64,000 bases of DNA from assembly GCA_027487905.1 (NCBI GenBank), contig JAIYCR010000020.1, positions 1 through 64,000 of the forward strand, written 5' to 3'. The translations under genes were made by a program, and so were the position numbers. The stretch is from Rubrivivax sp. GTDB taxonomy: Bacteria; Pseudomonadota; Gammaproteobacteria; Burkholderiales; Burkholderiaceae_C. Positions 44,860 to 54,231 of the stretch are shown in pieces; the first letter of the stretch is position 1, and every line of letters starts with the position of its first letter. A model generated the notes under the pieces. It searched no databases. It worked only from the letters and a program-made list of their open reading frames with translations, and had not been told where the DNA came from.

Positions 44860-47449
44860 TCCGGCCCGCCGCCGGCGGGCCCGGCCTGACGGGGCTTCGG
44901 ACGCGGCCACCGCCTGGTTCGCCGGCCGAGGCTACACCCCCTTCGACTTCCAGCGCGAGGTGTGGGCGGCTATGGCGGCAGGCCGATCGGGGCTGCTGCA
45001 CGCGAACACCGGTTCGGGCAAGACCTTCGCGGTGTGGCTGGGCGCGCTGATGGCCGCACCCGCCCCGCCCGATGGCCGCGGCGCGCCACCGCTTCAGGTG
45101 CTGTGGCTGACCCCGATGCGCGCGCTGTCGGCCGACACCTTGAAGGCCCTGGCCGAGCCGCTCGATGCGCTCGCGCCGCGCTGGACGCTCGGGGTGCGCA
45201 CCGGCGACACGCCGGCCGCGGAACGCTCGCGCCAGGACCGGCGCCTGCCCACGGGCCTGGTCACCACGCCCGAGTCGCTGAGCGTGCTGCTCAGCCGCGA
45301 GGCGGCCGCGCAGGCGCTGGGCTCGGTGCACACCGTCATCGTCGACGAGTGGCACGAGCTGCTGGGCAACAAGCGTGGCGTTCAGGTGCAGCTGGCGCTG
45401 GCCCGGCTGAGGCAGTGGAACCCGGCGCTCAAGGTGTGGGGGTTGAGCGCCACCTTGGGCAACCTCGACGAGGCCATGGCGCTGCTGCTGGGGCAGGATG
45501 CCAATGGCCAGCCGCTGCCCGGCACGGCGGTGCGTGGTCGCATCGACAAGACCCTGGTCATCGACACCCTGCTGCCCGCCGAGCCGGCGCGCTTTGGCTG
45601 GGCAGGGCATCTGGGCGCGTCGATGCTCGGGGCCGTGGTGAAGGAGATCGACGGCGCCGGCACCACCCTCGTCTTCACCAACACCCGCTCGCAGGCCGAG
45701 ATCTGGTACCAGATGCTGCTGGCCGAGCGGCCCGACTGGGCCGGCATCGTCGCGCTGCACCACGGTTCGCTGGACAAGTCGGTTCGGTCCTGGGTGGAGG
45801 CGGGGCTCAAGGCCGGCTCGCTCAAGGCGGTGGTGGCCACCAGCAGCCTGGACCTCGGCGTGGATTTCCTGCCGGTGGAGCGGGTGCTGCAGATCGGCAG
45901 CGCCAAGGGCGTGGCCCGCCTGCTGCAGCGTGCAGGCCGCAGCGGCCACGCGCCGGGGCGGCCCAGCCGGGTGACGCTGGTGCCCACCCACACCCTGGAG
46001 CTGGTCGAGGCCGCTGCCGCGCGGGCGGCTGCCGAGGCCGGCCGCATCGAGCCCCGCACGGCGCCCCGCGAGCCGCTGGACGTGCTGGTGCAGCATCTGG
46101 TCACCGTGGCGCTGGGCGGCGGCTATCGGCCCGCGGCGATGTGGCGCGAGGTGCGCATGGCCGGTGCCTTCCGTCACCTGAGCCGCGAGCATTTCGACTG
46201 GGCCCATCGCTTCGTCGAGCGGGGTGGCGACAGCCTCACCGCCTACCCCGAATACCACCGGGTGCAGGCCGAGGCGGGCAGCGAGGACCACGCCGATGGC
46301 CCGCTCTTCCGGGTGCCGAGCAAGCTCGTCGCGCAGCGCCACCGCATGGGCATCGGCACCATCGTGAGCGACGCGAGCCTGCAGGTGAAATGGCTCAGCG
46401 GCGGCGGCCAGGGCGGCAGCCTGGGCAGCATCGAAGAGGGCTTCATCTCGCGGCTGCGCGAGGGCGATTGCTTCGTCTTCGCCGGCCGCGTGCTCGAGTA
46501 CGTCCGCACCCGCGACATGACGGCCTACGTGCGCAAGGCCAGCAAGGGCAAGGGCGCGGTGCCCACCTGGCAGGGCGGTCGCATGCCCCTGTCGAGCGAG
46601 CTCGCGGACGCCGTGCAGGCCGAGCTGGCCCGTGCCGCCGACGGGCATTTCGACAGCCCCGAACTGCAGGGCGCCCGCCCGATGCTGCAGGCCCAGGCGA
46701 GCCTGTCGCAGATCCCACGGCCGGGCTCGCTGCTGGTGGAGCAATGGGAGTCCCGCGAGGGCAGGCACCTCTACCTCTACCCCTTCGCCGGCCGGCTGGT
46801 GCACCTGGGGCTGGGAAGCCTCCTCGCCTGGCGACTGGCCCGGCAGGCCCCCAACACCTTCTCCATCTCGGTGAACGACTACGGGCTGGAGCTGCTCAGT
46901 GCCGAAGCAGTGGACCTGCAGACGGTGCTCAATGGCGAGGTCTTCGAACCCGGCAGCGCGGCTTCGCTGCTGGCCGACGTGATGGCCAGCCTGAACAGCG
47001 GCGAGCTCGCGCAGAGGCGCTTCCGCGAGATCGCCCGTGTGGCCGGCCTGGTCTTCACCGGCTACCCCGGCGCGCCCCGCAGCACCCGGCAGCTCCAGGC
47101 CTCCAGCAGCCTGTTCTTCGAGGTCTTCCGGCGCTACGACGCCGGCAACCTGCTGCTCGGCCAGGCCGAGTCCGAGGTGCTGGCCCAGGAACTGGACCTC
47201 GAGCGCCTGTCGGCTACGCTCGAGCGGCTGAACCGCGAGCCGGTACGCTGCGTGGCCCTGCCCGCGCCCAGCCCCTTCAGCCTGCCTTTGCTGGTGGAGC
47301 GCCTGCGCGAGAAGCTGAGCACGGAAAAGCTGGCCGACCGGCTGGCGCGCATCGTCGCAGACGCGCAGACGGTGCTGGACCGCAGCCCGGGCGCGTCGGC
47401 GCCGGCGCGGGCGTCCCGCGTCCGGTCGCTCAGGGCAGCCAGAGGCTGA
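44852..47449 (+). CDS. lhr: Ligase-associated DEXH helicase Lhr
   Basis: An SF2 3'-5' helicase of 865 residues of the short Lhr type that accompanies ATP-dependent ligases. Motifs are [16 protein letters not shown] (I), [10 protein letters not shown] (Ia), [13 protein letters not shown] (II), SATLGN (III), TNTRSQAE (IV), SSLDLGVDF (V) and QRAGRSGH (VI). A large C-terminal region follows. It overlaps the antiporter stop and is about 4.8 kb from the ligase and exonuclease genes, so the set is split by unrelated genes. A PdeM-type phosphoesterase is not seen. Confidence 0.94.
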   Translation: MPDPARRRRARPDGASDAATAWFAGRGYTPFDFQREVWAAMAAGRSGLLHANTGSGKTFAVWLGALMAAPAPPDGRGAPPLQVLWLTPMRALSADTLKALAEPLDALAPRWTLGVRTGDTPAAERSRQDRRLPTGLVTTPESLSVLLSREAAAQALGSVHTVIVDEWHELLGNKRGVQVQLALARLRQWNPALKVWGLSATLGNLDEAMALLLGQDANGQPLPGTAVRGRIDKTLVIDTLLPAEPARFGWAGHLGASMLGAVVKEIDGAGTTLVFTNTRSQAEIWYQMLLAERPDWAGIVALHHGSLDKSVRSWVEAGLKAGSLKAVVATSSLDLGVDFLPVERVLQIGSAKGVARLLQRAGRSGHAPGRPSRVTLVPTHTLELVEAAAARAAAEAGRIEPRTAPREPLDVLVQHLVTVALGGGYRPAAMWREVRMAGAFRHLSREHFDWAHRFVERGGDSLTAYPEYHRVQAEAGSEDHADGPLFRVPSKLVAQRHRMGIGTIVSDASLQVKWLSGGGQGGSLGSIEEGFISRLREGDCFVFAGRVLEYVRTRDMTAYVRKASKGKGAVPTWQGGRMPLSSELADAVQAELARAADGHFDSPELQGARPMLQAQASLSQIPRPGSLLVEQWESREGRHLYLYPFAGRLVHLGLGSLLAWRLARQAPNTFSISVNDYGLELLSAEAVDLQTVLNGEVFEPGSAASLLADVMASLNSGELAQRRFREIARVAGLVFTGYPGAPRSTRQLQASSSLFFEVFRRYDAGNLLLGQAESEVLAQELDLERLSATLERLNREPVRCVALPAPSPFSLPLLVERLREKLSTEKLADRLARIVADAQTVLDRSPGASAPARASRVRSLRAARG

Positions 47450-48104
47450 AGCGCGCGCCGCGGCCGCCCTGGGAGCCCCGGGCCAGGCCCAGGCCGTCGA
47501 GCTGCACCTCGCCGCATCGCCCGGCCATCCGATGCGCGTCGGCCACCGCGCGGCACAGCGCCGTGCCCAGGCCGGTGCCGCGCTCGTGCAGGGCGACCGG
47601 GTCGGGGCCAGGTCCGTCGTCGAGCACCTCGAAGCGAAGGCCTCCACGCTCGGCCGAAACGCCAAGCACGACCCGCGAGGCCGCGAACCGACCGGCGTTG
47701 TGCAGCGCGGCGTCCAGGGCCAGGCGAACCAGGTGGCGGTCGAAGGTCCAGCAGGCCGGCGTGCCGGGCTCGACCTGGCAGTCCACCCGCAGGTCGGCGC
47801 GGGACCACGGCGGCGACTCGGCGAGCACTGCGATCAGGTCTGCGGGGGACTCGTCGGTGGTCCAGGCGGGCAGGCCACCCTCGGCCTCGCCGCGTTGCAC
47901 CAGCAGCATGCCCACCAGCTTGCGGCGCAGATCGCGGCATTGACGGTGCGCCTGCTCGGCGGCTTCCACCGTGGGTGCGAGGGCCAGGCCCGCCAGCCGC
48001 TCCTCCAGCGTTCCGAGCGCGTTCTTCAGGTCATGCGCCACCAGGGCCTGCCAGGTTCCCGCACCCGCCAGAGCCGTGCGCATGGCGCTGCTCTGCGCGC
48101 TCAC
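47430..48104 (-). CDS. Soluble sensor histidine kinase
   Basis: A short cytosolic kinase of 224 residues. The H box is [16 protein letters not shown] with His24. The ATPase domain has a degenerate N box ([13 protein letters not shown]), LDDGPGP and [10 protein letters not shown]. There is no sensor or membrane domain. It follows the receiver-TPR gene with a four-base overlap and its end overlaps the lhr 3' end by 20 bases convergently. The natural inference is a two-component pair with the TPR regulator. Confidence 0.85.
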   Translation of the reverse strand: MSAQSSAMRTALAGAGTWQALVAHDLKNALGTLEERLAGLALAPTVEAAEQAHRQCRDLRRKLVGMLLVQRGEAEGGLPAWTTDESPADLIAVLAESPPWSRADLRVDCQVEPGTPACWTFDRHLVRLALDAALHNAGRFAASRVVLGVSAERGGLRFEVLDDGPGPDPVALHERGTGLGTALCRAVADAHRMAGRCGEVQLDGLGLARGSQGGRGARFSLWLP

Positions 48105-49861
48105 GCGGCCTGAGCGCTGGCCTGAGGGGCCAGCGGCTCGCCGGGCAGGTCGAAGTCGCCGTCGCGGTCCAGGGCGTCGGCGTCGAAGGCCGGGGTGGGG
48201 GCGCTGGCCACGCGCTGGACCGGCTCGGGCGCGGCCAGCAGCGCACCCAGGGTGTCGCGCAGGTAGCGCTGCATGCGGGCCACCCGGTCGGAGCCCGGCA
48301 TCAGCTGCTCGAGCTTGGCCAGGTAGCTGCGGGCGCGCACCACCACCGAGTCGTCCATGCGCTTGTTCAGGCGCAGCGACATGCAGGCGATCTGCGTGGC
48401 CTCCAGCAGCACCGCGGTGTTGTTGGGGGTGCGCGCGAGCGTGGCCTCGATGTTGGCCAGCGCCCCGGCGGCGTTGCCCGAGCGCAGCAGCTGGCGGGCG
48501 CTGTCGATGTGCTGCTTCATCGCCTGGGTGGCCTCGGCCACCAGGGTTTCGATCTTGTCCGCATGACCCGTGCGTTCCAGCGCCTTGCTGGCCATCTGCA
48601 TGAAGCGGTCGTTCTCGTGGTCGGCCGACATCGCGCGCTGCAGGCGGGCCAGGCCGGCTTCGGCTTTTCCGGTGGAGATCTCCGCACGGGCCAGCGCGAC
48701 GGTGGCGAAATCGGCGCCCGAATCCATCAGCGTGGCGGCGGCCCGCTCGGCGGCGGCGCTCGCCTCGGTGAGCTGACCGCGTGCCGCCAGCGCCTGGGCC
48801 TCCAGCGCACTGGCCACGCCGCAGGCCGGGTGGTGCTGGCTGTGCAGGTCCGGGTGGGCCCGGTCGGCCAGGAGCTGCTGCGCCTGCCCGGGCTGGCCCA
48901 GGTCGATCAGGGTCTGGGCCATCGTCAGCACGTCCTGCGCCTGGGCCGTCACCGAGAACTTGGTGGCGGCCACCACCTTGGAAAAGCTCGCATGGGCCGT
49001 CTTCAGGTCGCCCTGGCGGAAGGCGGCCTCGCCAAGCGCGCGGTGGCGACGCGGCGAGGGCACCTGGTCGGCCGCCTGGCGCAGCACGTCCAGCGCGCCG
49101 CGGCCGTCGCCGCGGGCCTCCAGGCTGCCGGCGATGACGTCATAGGCGGCGAGTGCGCGCGAGCCTTCGCGGCTTTCCACCACATCGCGGGCGCGCACCA
49201 GCGCCTCGTCGTGGCGGCCCTGCGCCTGTTCGACCCTGGCCAGCCCGAGTCGCGCCCAGACCAGGCCTGGACGCAGGCCGAGCGCTTCCTCGTAGACCCA
49301 GCGGGCGTCCTCGGGGCGCGCCAGGCGCAACAGGGTCTGCGCCTTGAGCTGCATTGCATAGAGCACGAAGCGCCCGCCCCGGGCGATGGCCTCGTCGCAT
49401 TCCAGGACGGCCCGGTCGAGGTCGCGCTCCTTGAGCGCCTGCATCACCGGCACCACGGCGGCACGCCGGTCCAGCGCGGTCTTCAGGCGTTCGGCGATGT
49501 CCGACGCGGTGGCCGGCTTGAGCAGGTAGGCGTCCGGGTTGTGCTCGCTGGCCGCGGCCACCGATGCGTAGCCGGCCTCCGCGGTGATCATGAAGAACAG
49601 GCAATCCACCGGCAGCTCGCCCGACTCGCGCAGGTGCTCGAGCAACTGCTGGCCGTCGGTCCGGGTTTCCAGGTTGTAGTCGCACAGGATGAGCTGGTAG
49701 TCGCTGCGGCGGATGTGCTTGAGCGCCGCATCGGGGTTGGTCGCACCGTCCACCTTCCCGATGCCCAGCAGGTTCAGATGGCCGCGCAGCGTGGCCTGCT
49801 GCGTCGGCTGGTCGTCGATGACCAGCGCGTGCAGGTGGGAGTAGGGGGTGACGATGGCCAT
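48101..49861 (-). CDS. Receiver-TPR response regulator
   Basis: A regulator of 586 residues with an N-terminal receiver (8-125; acidic pair Asp16/Asp17, phospho-Asp61 in LILCDYNLE, Lys in AYLLKPATASDIAE) and a long helical array of TPR-like repeats (about 140-520). The segments ALGLRPGLVWARLGLARVEQ and ALGEAAFRQGDLKTAHASF are TPR-like. There is no DNA-binding domain, so output is probably through protein contacts. It is upstream of and overlaps the soluble kinase. The start ATG 49861 is followed by a short lead to the first receiver strand (MAIVTPYSHLHALVIDD). Confidence 0.9.
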   Translation of the reverse strand: MAIVTPYSHLHALVIDDQPTQQATLRGHLNLLGIGKVDGATNPDAALKHIRRSDYQLILCDYNLETRTDGQQLLEHLRESGELPVDCLFFMITAEAGYASVAAASEHNPDAYLLKPATASDIAERLKTALDRRAAVVPVMQALKERDLDRAVLECDEAIARGGRFVLYAMQLKAQTLLRLARPEDARWVYEEALGLRPGLVWARLGLARVEQAQGRHDEALVRARDVVESREGSRALAAYDVIAGSLEARGDGRGALDVLRQAADQVPSPRRHRALGEAAFRQGDLKTAHASFSKVVAATKFSVTAQAQDVLTMAQTLIDLGQPGQAQQLLADRAHPDLHSQHHPACGVASALEAQALAARGQLTEASAAAERAAATLMDSGADFATVALARAEISTGKAEAGLARLQRAMSADHENDRFMQMASKALERTGHADKIETLVAEATQAMKQHIDSARQLLRSGNAAGALANIEATLARTPNNTAVLLEATQIACMSLRLNKRMDDSVVVRARSYLAKLEQLMPGSDRVARMQRYLRDTLGALLAAPEPVQRVASAPTPAFDADALDRDGDFDLPGEPLAPQASAQAA

Positions 49862-49974
49862 GGTGGTGCTCTGCTCCGTCCGCCCAGGCTGCAGGGAGCA
49901 GCCCGGTCCTGTGGGGGTGATGGGCTGGTATCGGCACGGCGGTCGGTGAACTTGAACCGGGCGGGCCGGCGCCT

Positions 49975-49988
49975 CCCCACAAGTGGGG
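49975..49988. promoter_or_regulatory. Palindrome CCCCAC-AA-GTGGGG in a divergent intergenic region
   Basis: A perfect 6-base inverted repeat separated by two bases, in the 200-base region between the receiver-TPR gene and the nuclease gene. It could be an operator or a small hairpin; no regulator is known for it. Confidence 0.3.
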
Positions 49989-50042
49989 GCGCAGGGCTTT
50001 GGCGGGCGGGCGTGTGCCTCTTCGAGCGCTTGCAGGCCCTTC

Positions 50043-50052
50043 GAAACGTTTC
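50043..50052. promoter_or_regulatory. Perfect palindrome GAAACGTTTC upstream of the nuclease
   Basis: A 10-base fully symmetric and locally AT-rich site ends 9 bases before the nuclease ATG, overlapping the ribosome-binding region. Its placement fits a repressor operator. It is noticed by symmetry only. Confidence 0.35.
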
Positions 50053-50061
50053 CAATGGGGG

Positions 50062-50643
50062 ATGTCTTCCATTGCCCGTCCTCGTGTGACCGCAGGGCTG
50101 CTGCGGGCCTTGCTCCTTCTGGCAGGGGTGCCAGTGCTGATGCTGGTGCTGCCACCCGTCGCCCGGGCCGACCGCCTGGAGGGGAGGGTGGAGCGGGTGA
50201 CCGACGGGGATTCGCTGTGGGTGAGGGTGTCCGCCGCCGCGGGTGAGGCCCGCAGCCCCGACGGCGACGCCGTGGTGCTGAAGGTGCGGGTGCAGGGCAT
50301 CGATGCGCCCGAACGCTGCCAGCGCCATGGCGCCCAGGCCGGCCAGGCGCTGCGCGACCGGGCGCTGGGACAGGCGGTGATGCTGGACCGGTCGGGCCAG
50401 GACGCCTACGACCGCAGCCTGGCCCGGGTGTGGCTGGACGGCCAGGACCTCGGCGCCTGGATGGTGTCCGAGGGCCATGCGTGGAGCTACGCGCGCAACA
50501 GCAGCCCCGAGCGACCCGGCGGGCGCTATGTGCGCGAGCAGCGCGCCGCCCAGTCTGCCGGGCGGGGCCTCTTCGCCGACCCCCGCCCGGTGGCGCCCTG
50601 GGTGTTCCGCCGGCTGAACGGCCCCTGTGCCGCCGGTGGATGA
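50062..50643 (+). CDS. Secreted thermonuclease (SNase family)
   Basis: A staphylococcal-nuclease-like protein of 193 residues. A signal peptide covers about 1-36 (GLLRALLLLAGVPVLMLVLPPVARA). The OB-fold domain has RVTDGDSLWVRV, RVQGIDAPERCQ (the catalytic Arg in APER), and AYDRSLARVWLDGQDL. It would cleave DNA or RNA in the periplasm or outside the cell. A GGGGG tract sits just before the ATG. Confidence 0.88.
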   Translation: MSSIARPRVTAGLLRALLLLAGVPVLMLVLPPVARADRLEGRVERVTDGDSLWVRVSAAAGEARSPDGDAVVLKVRVQGIDAPERCQRHGAQAGQALRDRALGQAVMLDRSGQDAYDRSLARVWLDGQDLGAWMVSEGHAWSYARNSSPERPGGRYVREQRAAQSAGRGLFADPRPVAPWVFRRLNGPCAAGG

Positions 50644-50721
50644 GCGATGTCTTGATTCACCGCAAGCGATGACGCCGCCCCGCGGCGCGCAGGCCTCCCG
50701 GCCGGGCGATGCTGCAGGCCT

Positions 50722-51996
50722 GTGAACGACGCCCTTTCCGCGCCCTCCGACCGCCGTCCCTGGCCCCTGCGACACCCGGCCTGGGTGATGGCCTCGCTCG
50801 CCGCGCTGGTGGCTGTGGCCCTGGCCGCGCCACGGCTGCTGCACGGCCCTCAGGTGCCGGTCGAGCCGGTGCAGCGGCGTGATTTCGTGCAGTCCGTCGT
50901 CGCCAGCGGGCGTGTGCAGACGCCCCACCGGGTGTCCATCGGCTCGACGATCACCGCCACCGTGGTTCGCGTCCATGCGAACGAGGGCGACCGGGTGCAG
51001 GCCGGTGCGAGCCTGGTGGAACTGCTGGCCGACGAACCGCGCGCGGCCCTGGTCCAGGCCGAGCGCGCCGAGCGCCAGGCGCGGGCCCGGCTGCGCCAGA
51101 TCGACGAGGTGCAGCGGCCCGTGGCCGAAGCCGCGGTGCAGTCGGCCCAGGCCAATGGGCAGGCCACGGCGGCCGCGCTCGCCCGGGCCGAGGCGCTGCG
51201 AGCGCAGGGCTTCGTCGGCGAGGCCGCGGTGGACGAAGCGCGCCGGGCGCATCAGGTGTCCCTCGCGCAGGGGTCTTCGGCCCAGCGCCAGCAGGCCGGC
51301 CTGGGCCCGGGGGGTGCTGACCTCCAGCTCGCCCAGGCCGCGGCCGAACAGGCCGCCGCCGGGGTGGACGTCGCGCGCTCGCGCCTGGCGGCGATGACGC
51401 TGCGGTCACCCGCGCCGGCCACCGTGCTGGCGCGCCTGGTCGAGCCCGGTGACGTGGTGCAGCCCGGCCGTCTCTTGATGGTCCTGTCGCCTCAGGGGCG
51501 CCTGGAGCTGGTCGTGCAGATCGACGAGAAGAACCTGCGCCTGCTGCGGCCTGGGCAGGACGCCCGCGCGCAGGCCGACGCCTACCCCGGCCAGGTCTTC
51601 GAGGCACGGGTCGATCGCCTACTGCCTGCGGTGGACGCGCAGCGGGGCGCCGTCGAACTCCGGCTCGCCGTGGACGCGCCACCGTCCGAGTTGCGACAGG
51701 ACATGACCGTCTCGGTGGACATCGAGGTCGCCCGTCGCCCCCTGGCGCTGCTGGCCCCTGCCAGCGCGGTGCGCGACGCCGACCGTGCGCAGCCCTGGGC
51801 CCTGGTGCTGCGTGATGGCCGGCTTGCGCGACAGCCGCTGCGGCTGGGCTTGCGCAGCGACGGCTGGTTCGAGGTGCTGGACGGCTTGCGCGAGGGTGAA
51901 GGGCTGGTCAGCGTCGCCGTGCAGGCGGCCCAGGGGCTCGAGCCCGGGCAGCGTGCCCGCCCGTTGGCGGCCGCGCCCCAGCGGAGGGCGCCTTGA
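50722..51996 (+). CDS. MacA/HlyD-type periplasmic adaptor of an ABC exporter
   Basis: A membrane-fusion protein of 424 residues. There is one N-terminal membrane helix (about 18-38, WVMASLAALVAVALAAPRLL). The biotinyl-lipoyl half motifs (SGRVQTPHRVSIGSTITATV and LRSPAPATVLARLVEPGDVV, each given in part) flank a coiled-coil hairpin (about 115-225). The beta-barrel domain follows. The start is GTG 50722; a later ATG at 50788 starts inside the helix. Its stop overlaps the TTG start of the permease. Confidence 0.88.
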   Translation: MNDALSAPSDRRPWPLRHPAWVMASLAALVAVALAAPRLLHGPQVPVEPVQRRDFVQSVVASGRVQTPHRVSIGSTITATVVRVHANEGDRVQAGASLVELLADEPRAALVQAERAERQARARLRQIDEVQRPVAEAAVQSAQANGQATAAALARAEALRAQGFVGEAAVDEARRAHQVSLAQGSSAQRQQAGLGPGGADLQLAQAAAEQAAAGVDVARSRLAAMTLRSPAPATVLARLVEPGDVVQPGRLLMVLSPQGRLELVVQIDEKNLRLLRPGQDARAQADAYPGQVFEARVDRLLPAVDAQRGAVELRLAVDAPPSELRQDMTVSVDIEVARRPLALLAPASAVRDADRAQPWALVLRDGRLARQPLRLGLRSDGWFEVLDGLREGEGLVSVAVQAAQGLEPGQRARPLAAAPQRRAP

Positions 51997-53249
51997 GCGC
52001 GGGCGCGCCGCCACCTCCCGACGCACCGGCCCTGCCCGGCTGGTGGCCCTTCGAATGGATCGTCGCGCTGCGATTCCTGCGCGAGGGCCGTCTGCAGACG
52101 CTGTTCATCGTGGTGGGCGTGGCCATCGGCGTGGCGGTGATCGTCTTCATGTCCGCGCTGCTCAGCGGCCTGCAGGGCAATTTCGTGCGGCGGGCGCTGA
52201 CCGGACAGCCGCACATCCAGATGCTGCCGGCCAAGGAGGCGGTCGAGGTGCTGCGCGAGGGGGGCGGCGAGCGGGTTCAGGCCCCCCTGCAACGCCTGCG
52301 CTCGATCGACCAGTGGCCGGCGGTGATGGCCCGGGTCGAAGGCACGCCGGGCGTGCAGACCGTGTCGCCCGGCGTCAGCGGTGCGGCCTTCGCCCAGCGG
52401 GGCGATGCCAACCGCGGCATCAGCCTGGTGGGCATCGAGCCCGACCGGTATCTGAGGATCGTCGCCCTGCGCGACCAGCTGGTGGCCGGCCGTGCCGAGG
52501 TCGGCACCGGCGAGATCCTCATTGGCATCGAGCTCGCGGCCGACCTGTCGGTGGGGCTGGGCGACAAGCTGCGGGTGAGCACCGCCGTGGCGGACTCGCC
52601 GGCCACGCTGACGGTGGCGGGCGTCTTCGACCTGGGCAACAAGGGCGCGAACGCCCGGACCACCTATGTGGCGCTGCGCACCGCGCAGAGCCTGCTCGGA
52701 CTGCCTGGCGGGGTGACGGTGCTGGACGTCACCGTCGATGACGTCTACGAGGCGGAGACCATCGCCCAGACCCTTTCGGCCCTGACCGGCGTGCAGGCCG
52801 ACAGCTGGATCCGGACCAACCAGCAGTTCTTCAGCGCCGTCAGCGCGCAGACCACGGCCAACACCGCCATCCGCTTCTTCGTCGGACTGTCGGTGGCCTT
52901 CGGCATCGCCAGCGTGCTGGTGGTGTCGGTCGTCCAGCGCAGCCGCGAGATCGGCATCCTGCGGGCCATGGGCATCCGCCAGGGGCAGATCCTGCGCATC
53001 TTCCTGTTGCAAGGCGGCCTGCTCGGGCTGCTGGGCTCGGCTGCGGGCTCGGCCGTGGGCGCGATCGCCCTGGTGGTGTGGTTGCAGACGGTCCGCACCG
53101 CGGACGGCCTGCCGATGTTTCCGCTGCAGTGGCAGCCGCGGCTCTTCGTGGCGGCGCTCGCGCTGGCCACGGCCACTGGGCTGCTGGCCGCGGTGGCGCC
53201 GGCCTTGCGGGCTGCGCGGCTGGACCCGGTCGTGGCCATCCGGGGGTGA
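51993..53249 (+). CDS. MacB/LolE-type ABC exporter permease
   Basis: An FtsX-family permease of 418 residues starting with TTG 51993 within the adaptor stop. It has one N-terminal helix ([20 protein letters not shown]), a periplasmic domain, and three C-terminal helices with [20 protein letters not shown]. Unlike MacB, no ATPase is fused; the ATPase is the separate downstream gene. The substrate could be a peptide, lipid or antibiotic. Confidence 0.88.
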   Translation: MSAGAPPPPDAPALPGWWPFEWIVALRFLREGRLQTLFIVVGVAIGVAVIVFMSALLSGLQGNFVRRALTGQPHIQMLPAKEAVEVLREGGGERVQAPLQRLRSIDQWPAVMARVEGTPGVQTVSPGVSGAAFAQRGDANRGISLVGIEPDRYLRIVALRDQLVAGRAEVGTGEILIGIELAADLSVGLGDKLRVSTAVADSPATLTVAGVFDLGNKGANARTTYVALRTAQSLLGLPGGVTVLDVTVDDVYEAETIAQTLSALTGVQADSWIRTNQQFFSAVSAQTTANTAIRFFVGLSVAFGIASVLVVSVVQRSREIGILRAMGIRQGQILRIFLLQGGLLGLLGSAAGSAVGAIALVVWLQTVRTADGLPMFPLQWQPRLFVAALALATATGLLAAVAPALRAARLDPVVAIRG

Positions 53250-53323
53250 GGTCCGCATGAACCCGGTGCGCCTCCCCCGTGGCTGGCCAGGCCGTGCCTC
53301 GGTGCGGCGGCCCGTCGTGCTCC

Positions 53324-53457
53324 TGTGGACAAGGCTGGTGACAAGCCGGTACACAAGTTGTGCAGCGAAGGTGGACATCGACCGCACAACGCAGGGCAGC
53401 GGGTGTGGACAAGCCGGGGATGCACAGGCGCAAGGCCGGTGGGCAGGCTGTGGACAA
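53324..53457. repeat. Cluster of TGTGGACAA (DnaA-box-like) repeats
   Basis: TGTGGACAA occurs at 53324, 53404 and 53449. Each has one mismatch to the DnaA-box consensus read as TGTGNAWAA. Between them are CACAAGTTGTG, a perfect 11-base palindrome (53352-53362), and further GACAAGCC echoes. All lie in the 228-base gap between the permease and its ATPase gene. Whether they bind DnaA is not shown. Confidence 0.55.
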
Positions 53458-53477
53458 GGCCGCGCGCCCCGCTTGCG

Positions 53478-54188
53478 ATGAGCGTCGAACACACGCCGGC
53501 AGCGCCGGTGCTCGAGCTGCATGGCGTGCGCAAGGCCTTCAATCGCGGCACGCCCATCGAGACCGAGGTGCTGCACGGCATCGACCTGAGCCTTCCGCGG
53601 GGCGCCTTCTGCGCGGTGGTGGGTCCGTCGGGCTCAGGCAAGAGCACCCTGCTGAACATCGTGGGCCTGCTGGACAGGCCCACCAGCGGCCGCGTGCTCG
53701 TCGAGGGGCGCGAGACCGGCGAGCTCGACGACGCCGAGCTCACCCGGCTGCGGGGGCGCCGCATCGGTTTCGTCTTCCAGTACCACCACCTCCTGGGCGC
53801 CTTCAGCGCGATGGAGAACGTGATGATGCCGATGCTGGGCGACCGCGGCTTCCCCGACGCGGCGATGGCCCGCCGGGCGGCCGAGCTGATCGCCGCCGTC
53901 GGCCTGGGCGAGTTCCGTGACCGGCCTGCCAACCGGCTGAGCGGCGGCCAGCAGCAGCGAGTGGCCGTGGCGCGGGCGCTGGCGATGGCGCCCGCCTTGC
54001 TGCTGGCCGACGAGCCCACCGGCAACCTGGACACCCGCAGCGCGGACGCGGTGTTCGACCTGCTGCGTCAGGTGAATCGACAGGAAGGCACGAGCGTGCT
54101 TTTCGTCACCCACAACCCCGAACTGGCGGCGCGCTGCGACCGGACCATCCAGGTGATCGACGGGCGCGTCGTCGAACGCGGCGGCTGA
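53478..54188 (+). CDS. ABC exporter ATPase (MacB/LolD-like)
   Basis: A 236-residue ATPase. Walker A is GPSGSGKST, the signature LSGGQQQR and Walker [10 protein letters not shown]. The Q-loop [20 protein letters not shown] is of the MacB/LolD type. It follows the adaptor and permease genes and should energise that exporter. ATG 53478 precedes the first strand by a normal distance; the frame extends upstream through the repeat region, but that extension ([10 protein letters not shown]...) has no family support. Confidence 0.92.
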   Translation: MSVEHTPAAPVLELHGVRKAFNRGTPIETEVLHGIDLSLPRGAFCAVVGPSGSGKSTLLNIVGLLDRPTSGRVLVEGRETGELDDAELTRLRGRRIGFVFQYHHLLGAFSAMENVMMPMLGDRGFPDAAMARRAAELIAAVGLGEFRDRPANRLSGGQQQRVAVARALAMAPALLLADEPTGNLDTRSADAVFDLLRQVNRQEGTSVLFVTHNPELAARCDRTIQVIDGRVVERGG

Positions 54189-54231
54189 GCGCGGGCCGCT
54201 GAACGCCGGCCGTCCGCAGCCGCAGCGCCGC

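Noticed and set aside
49862-50061. A CTGCTCC...GGAGCAG inverted repeat just upstream of the receiver-TPR gene as a riboswitch.
   Set aside because: Only a single 7-base stem with a long loop is present and no known riboswitch core is visible.
53325-53477. An in-frame N-terminal extension of the exporter ATPase through the TGTGGACAA repeats.
   Set aside because: The extra 51 residues ([10 protein letters not shown] and so on) do not resemble any ATPase N-terminus, and ATG 53478 gives the normal start.
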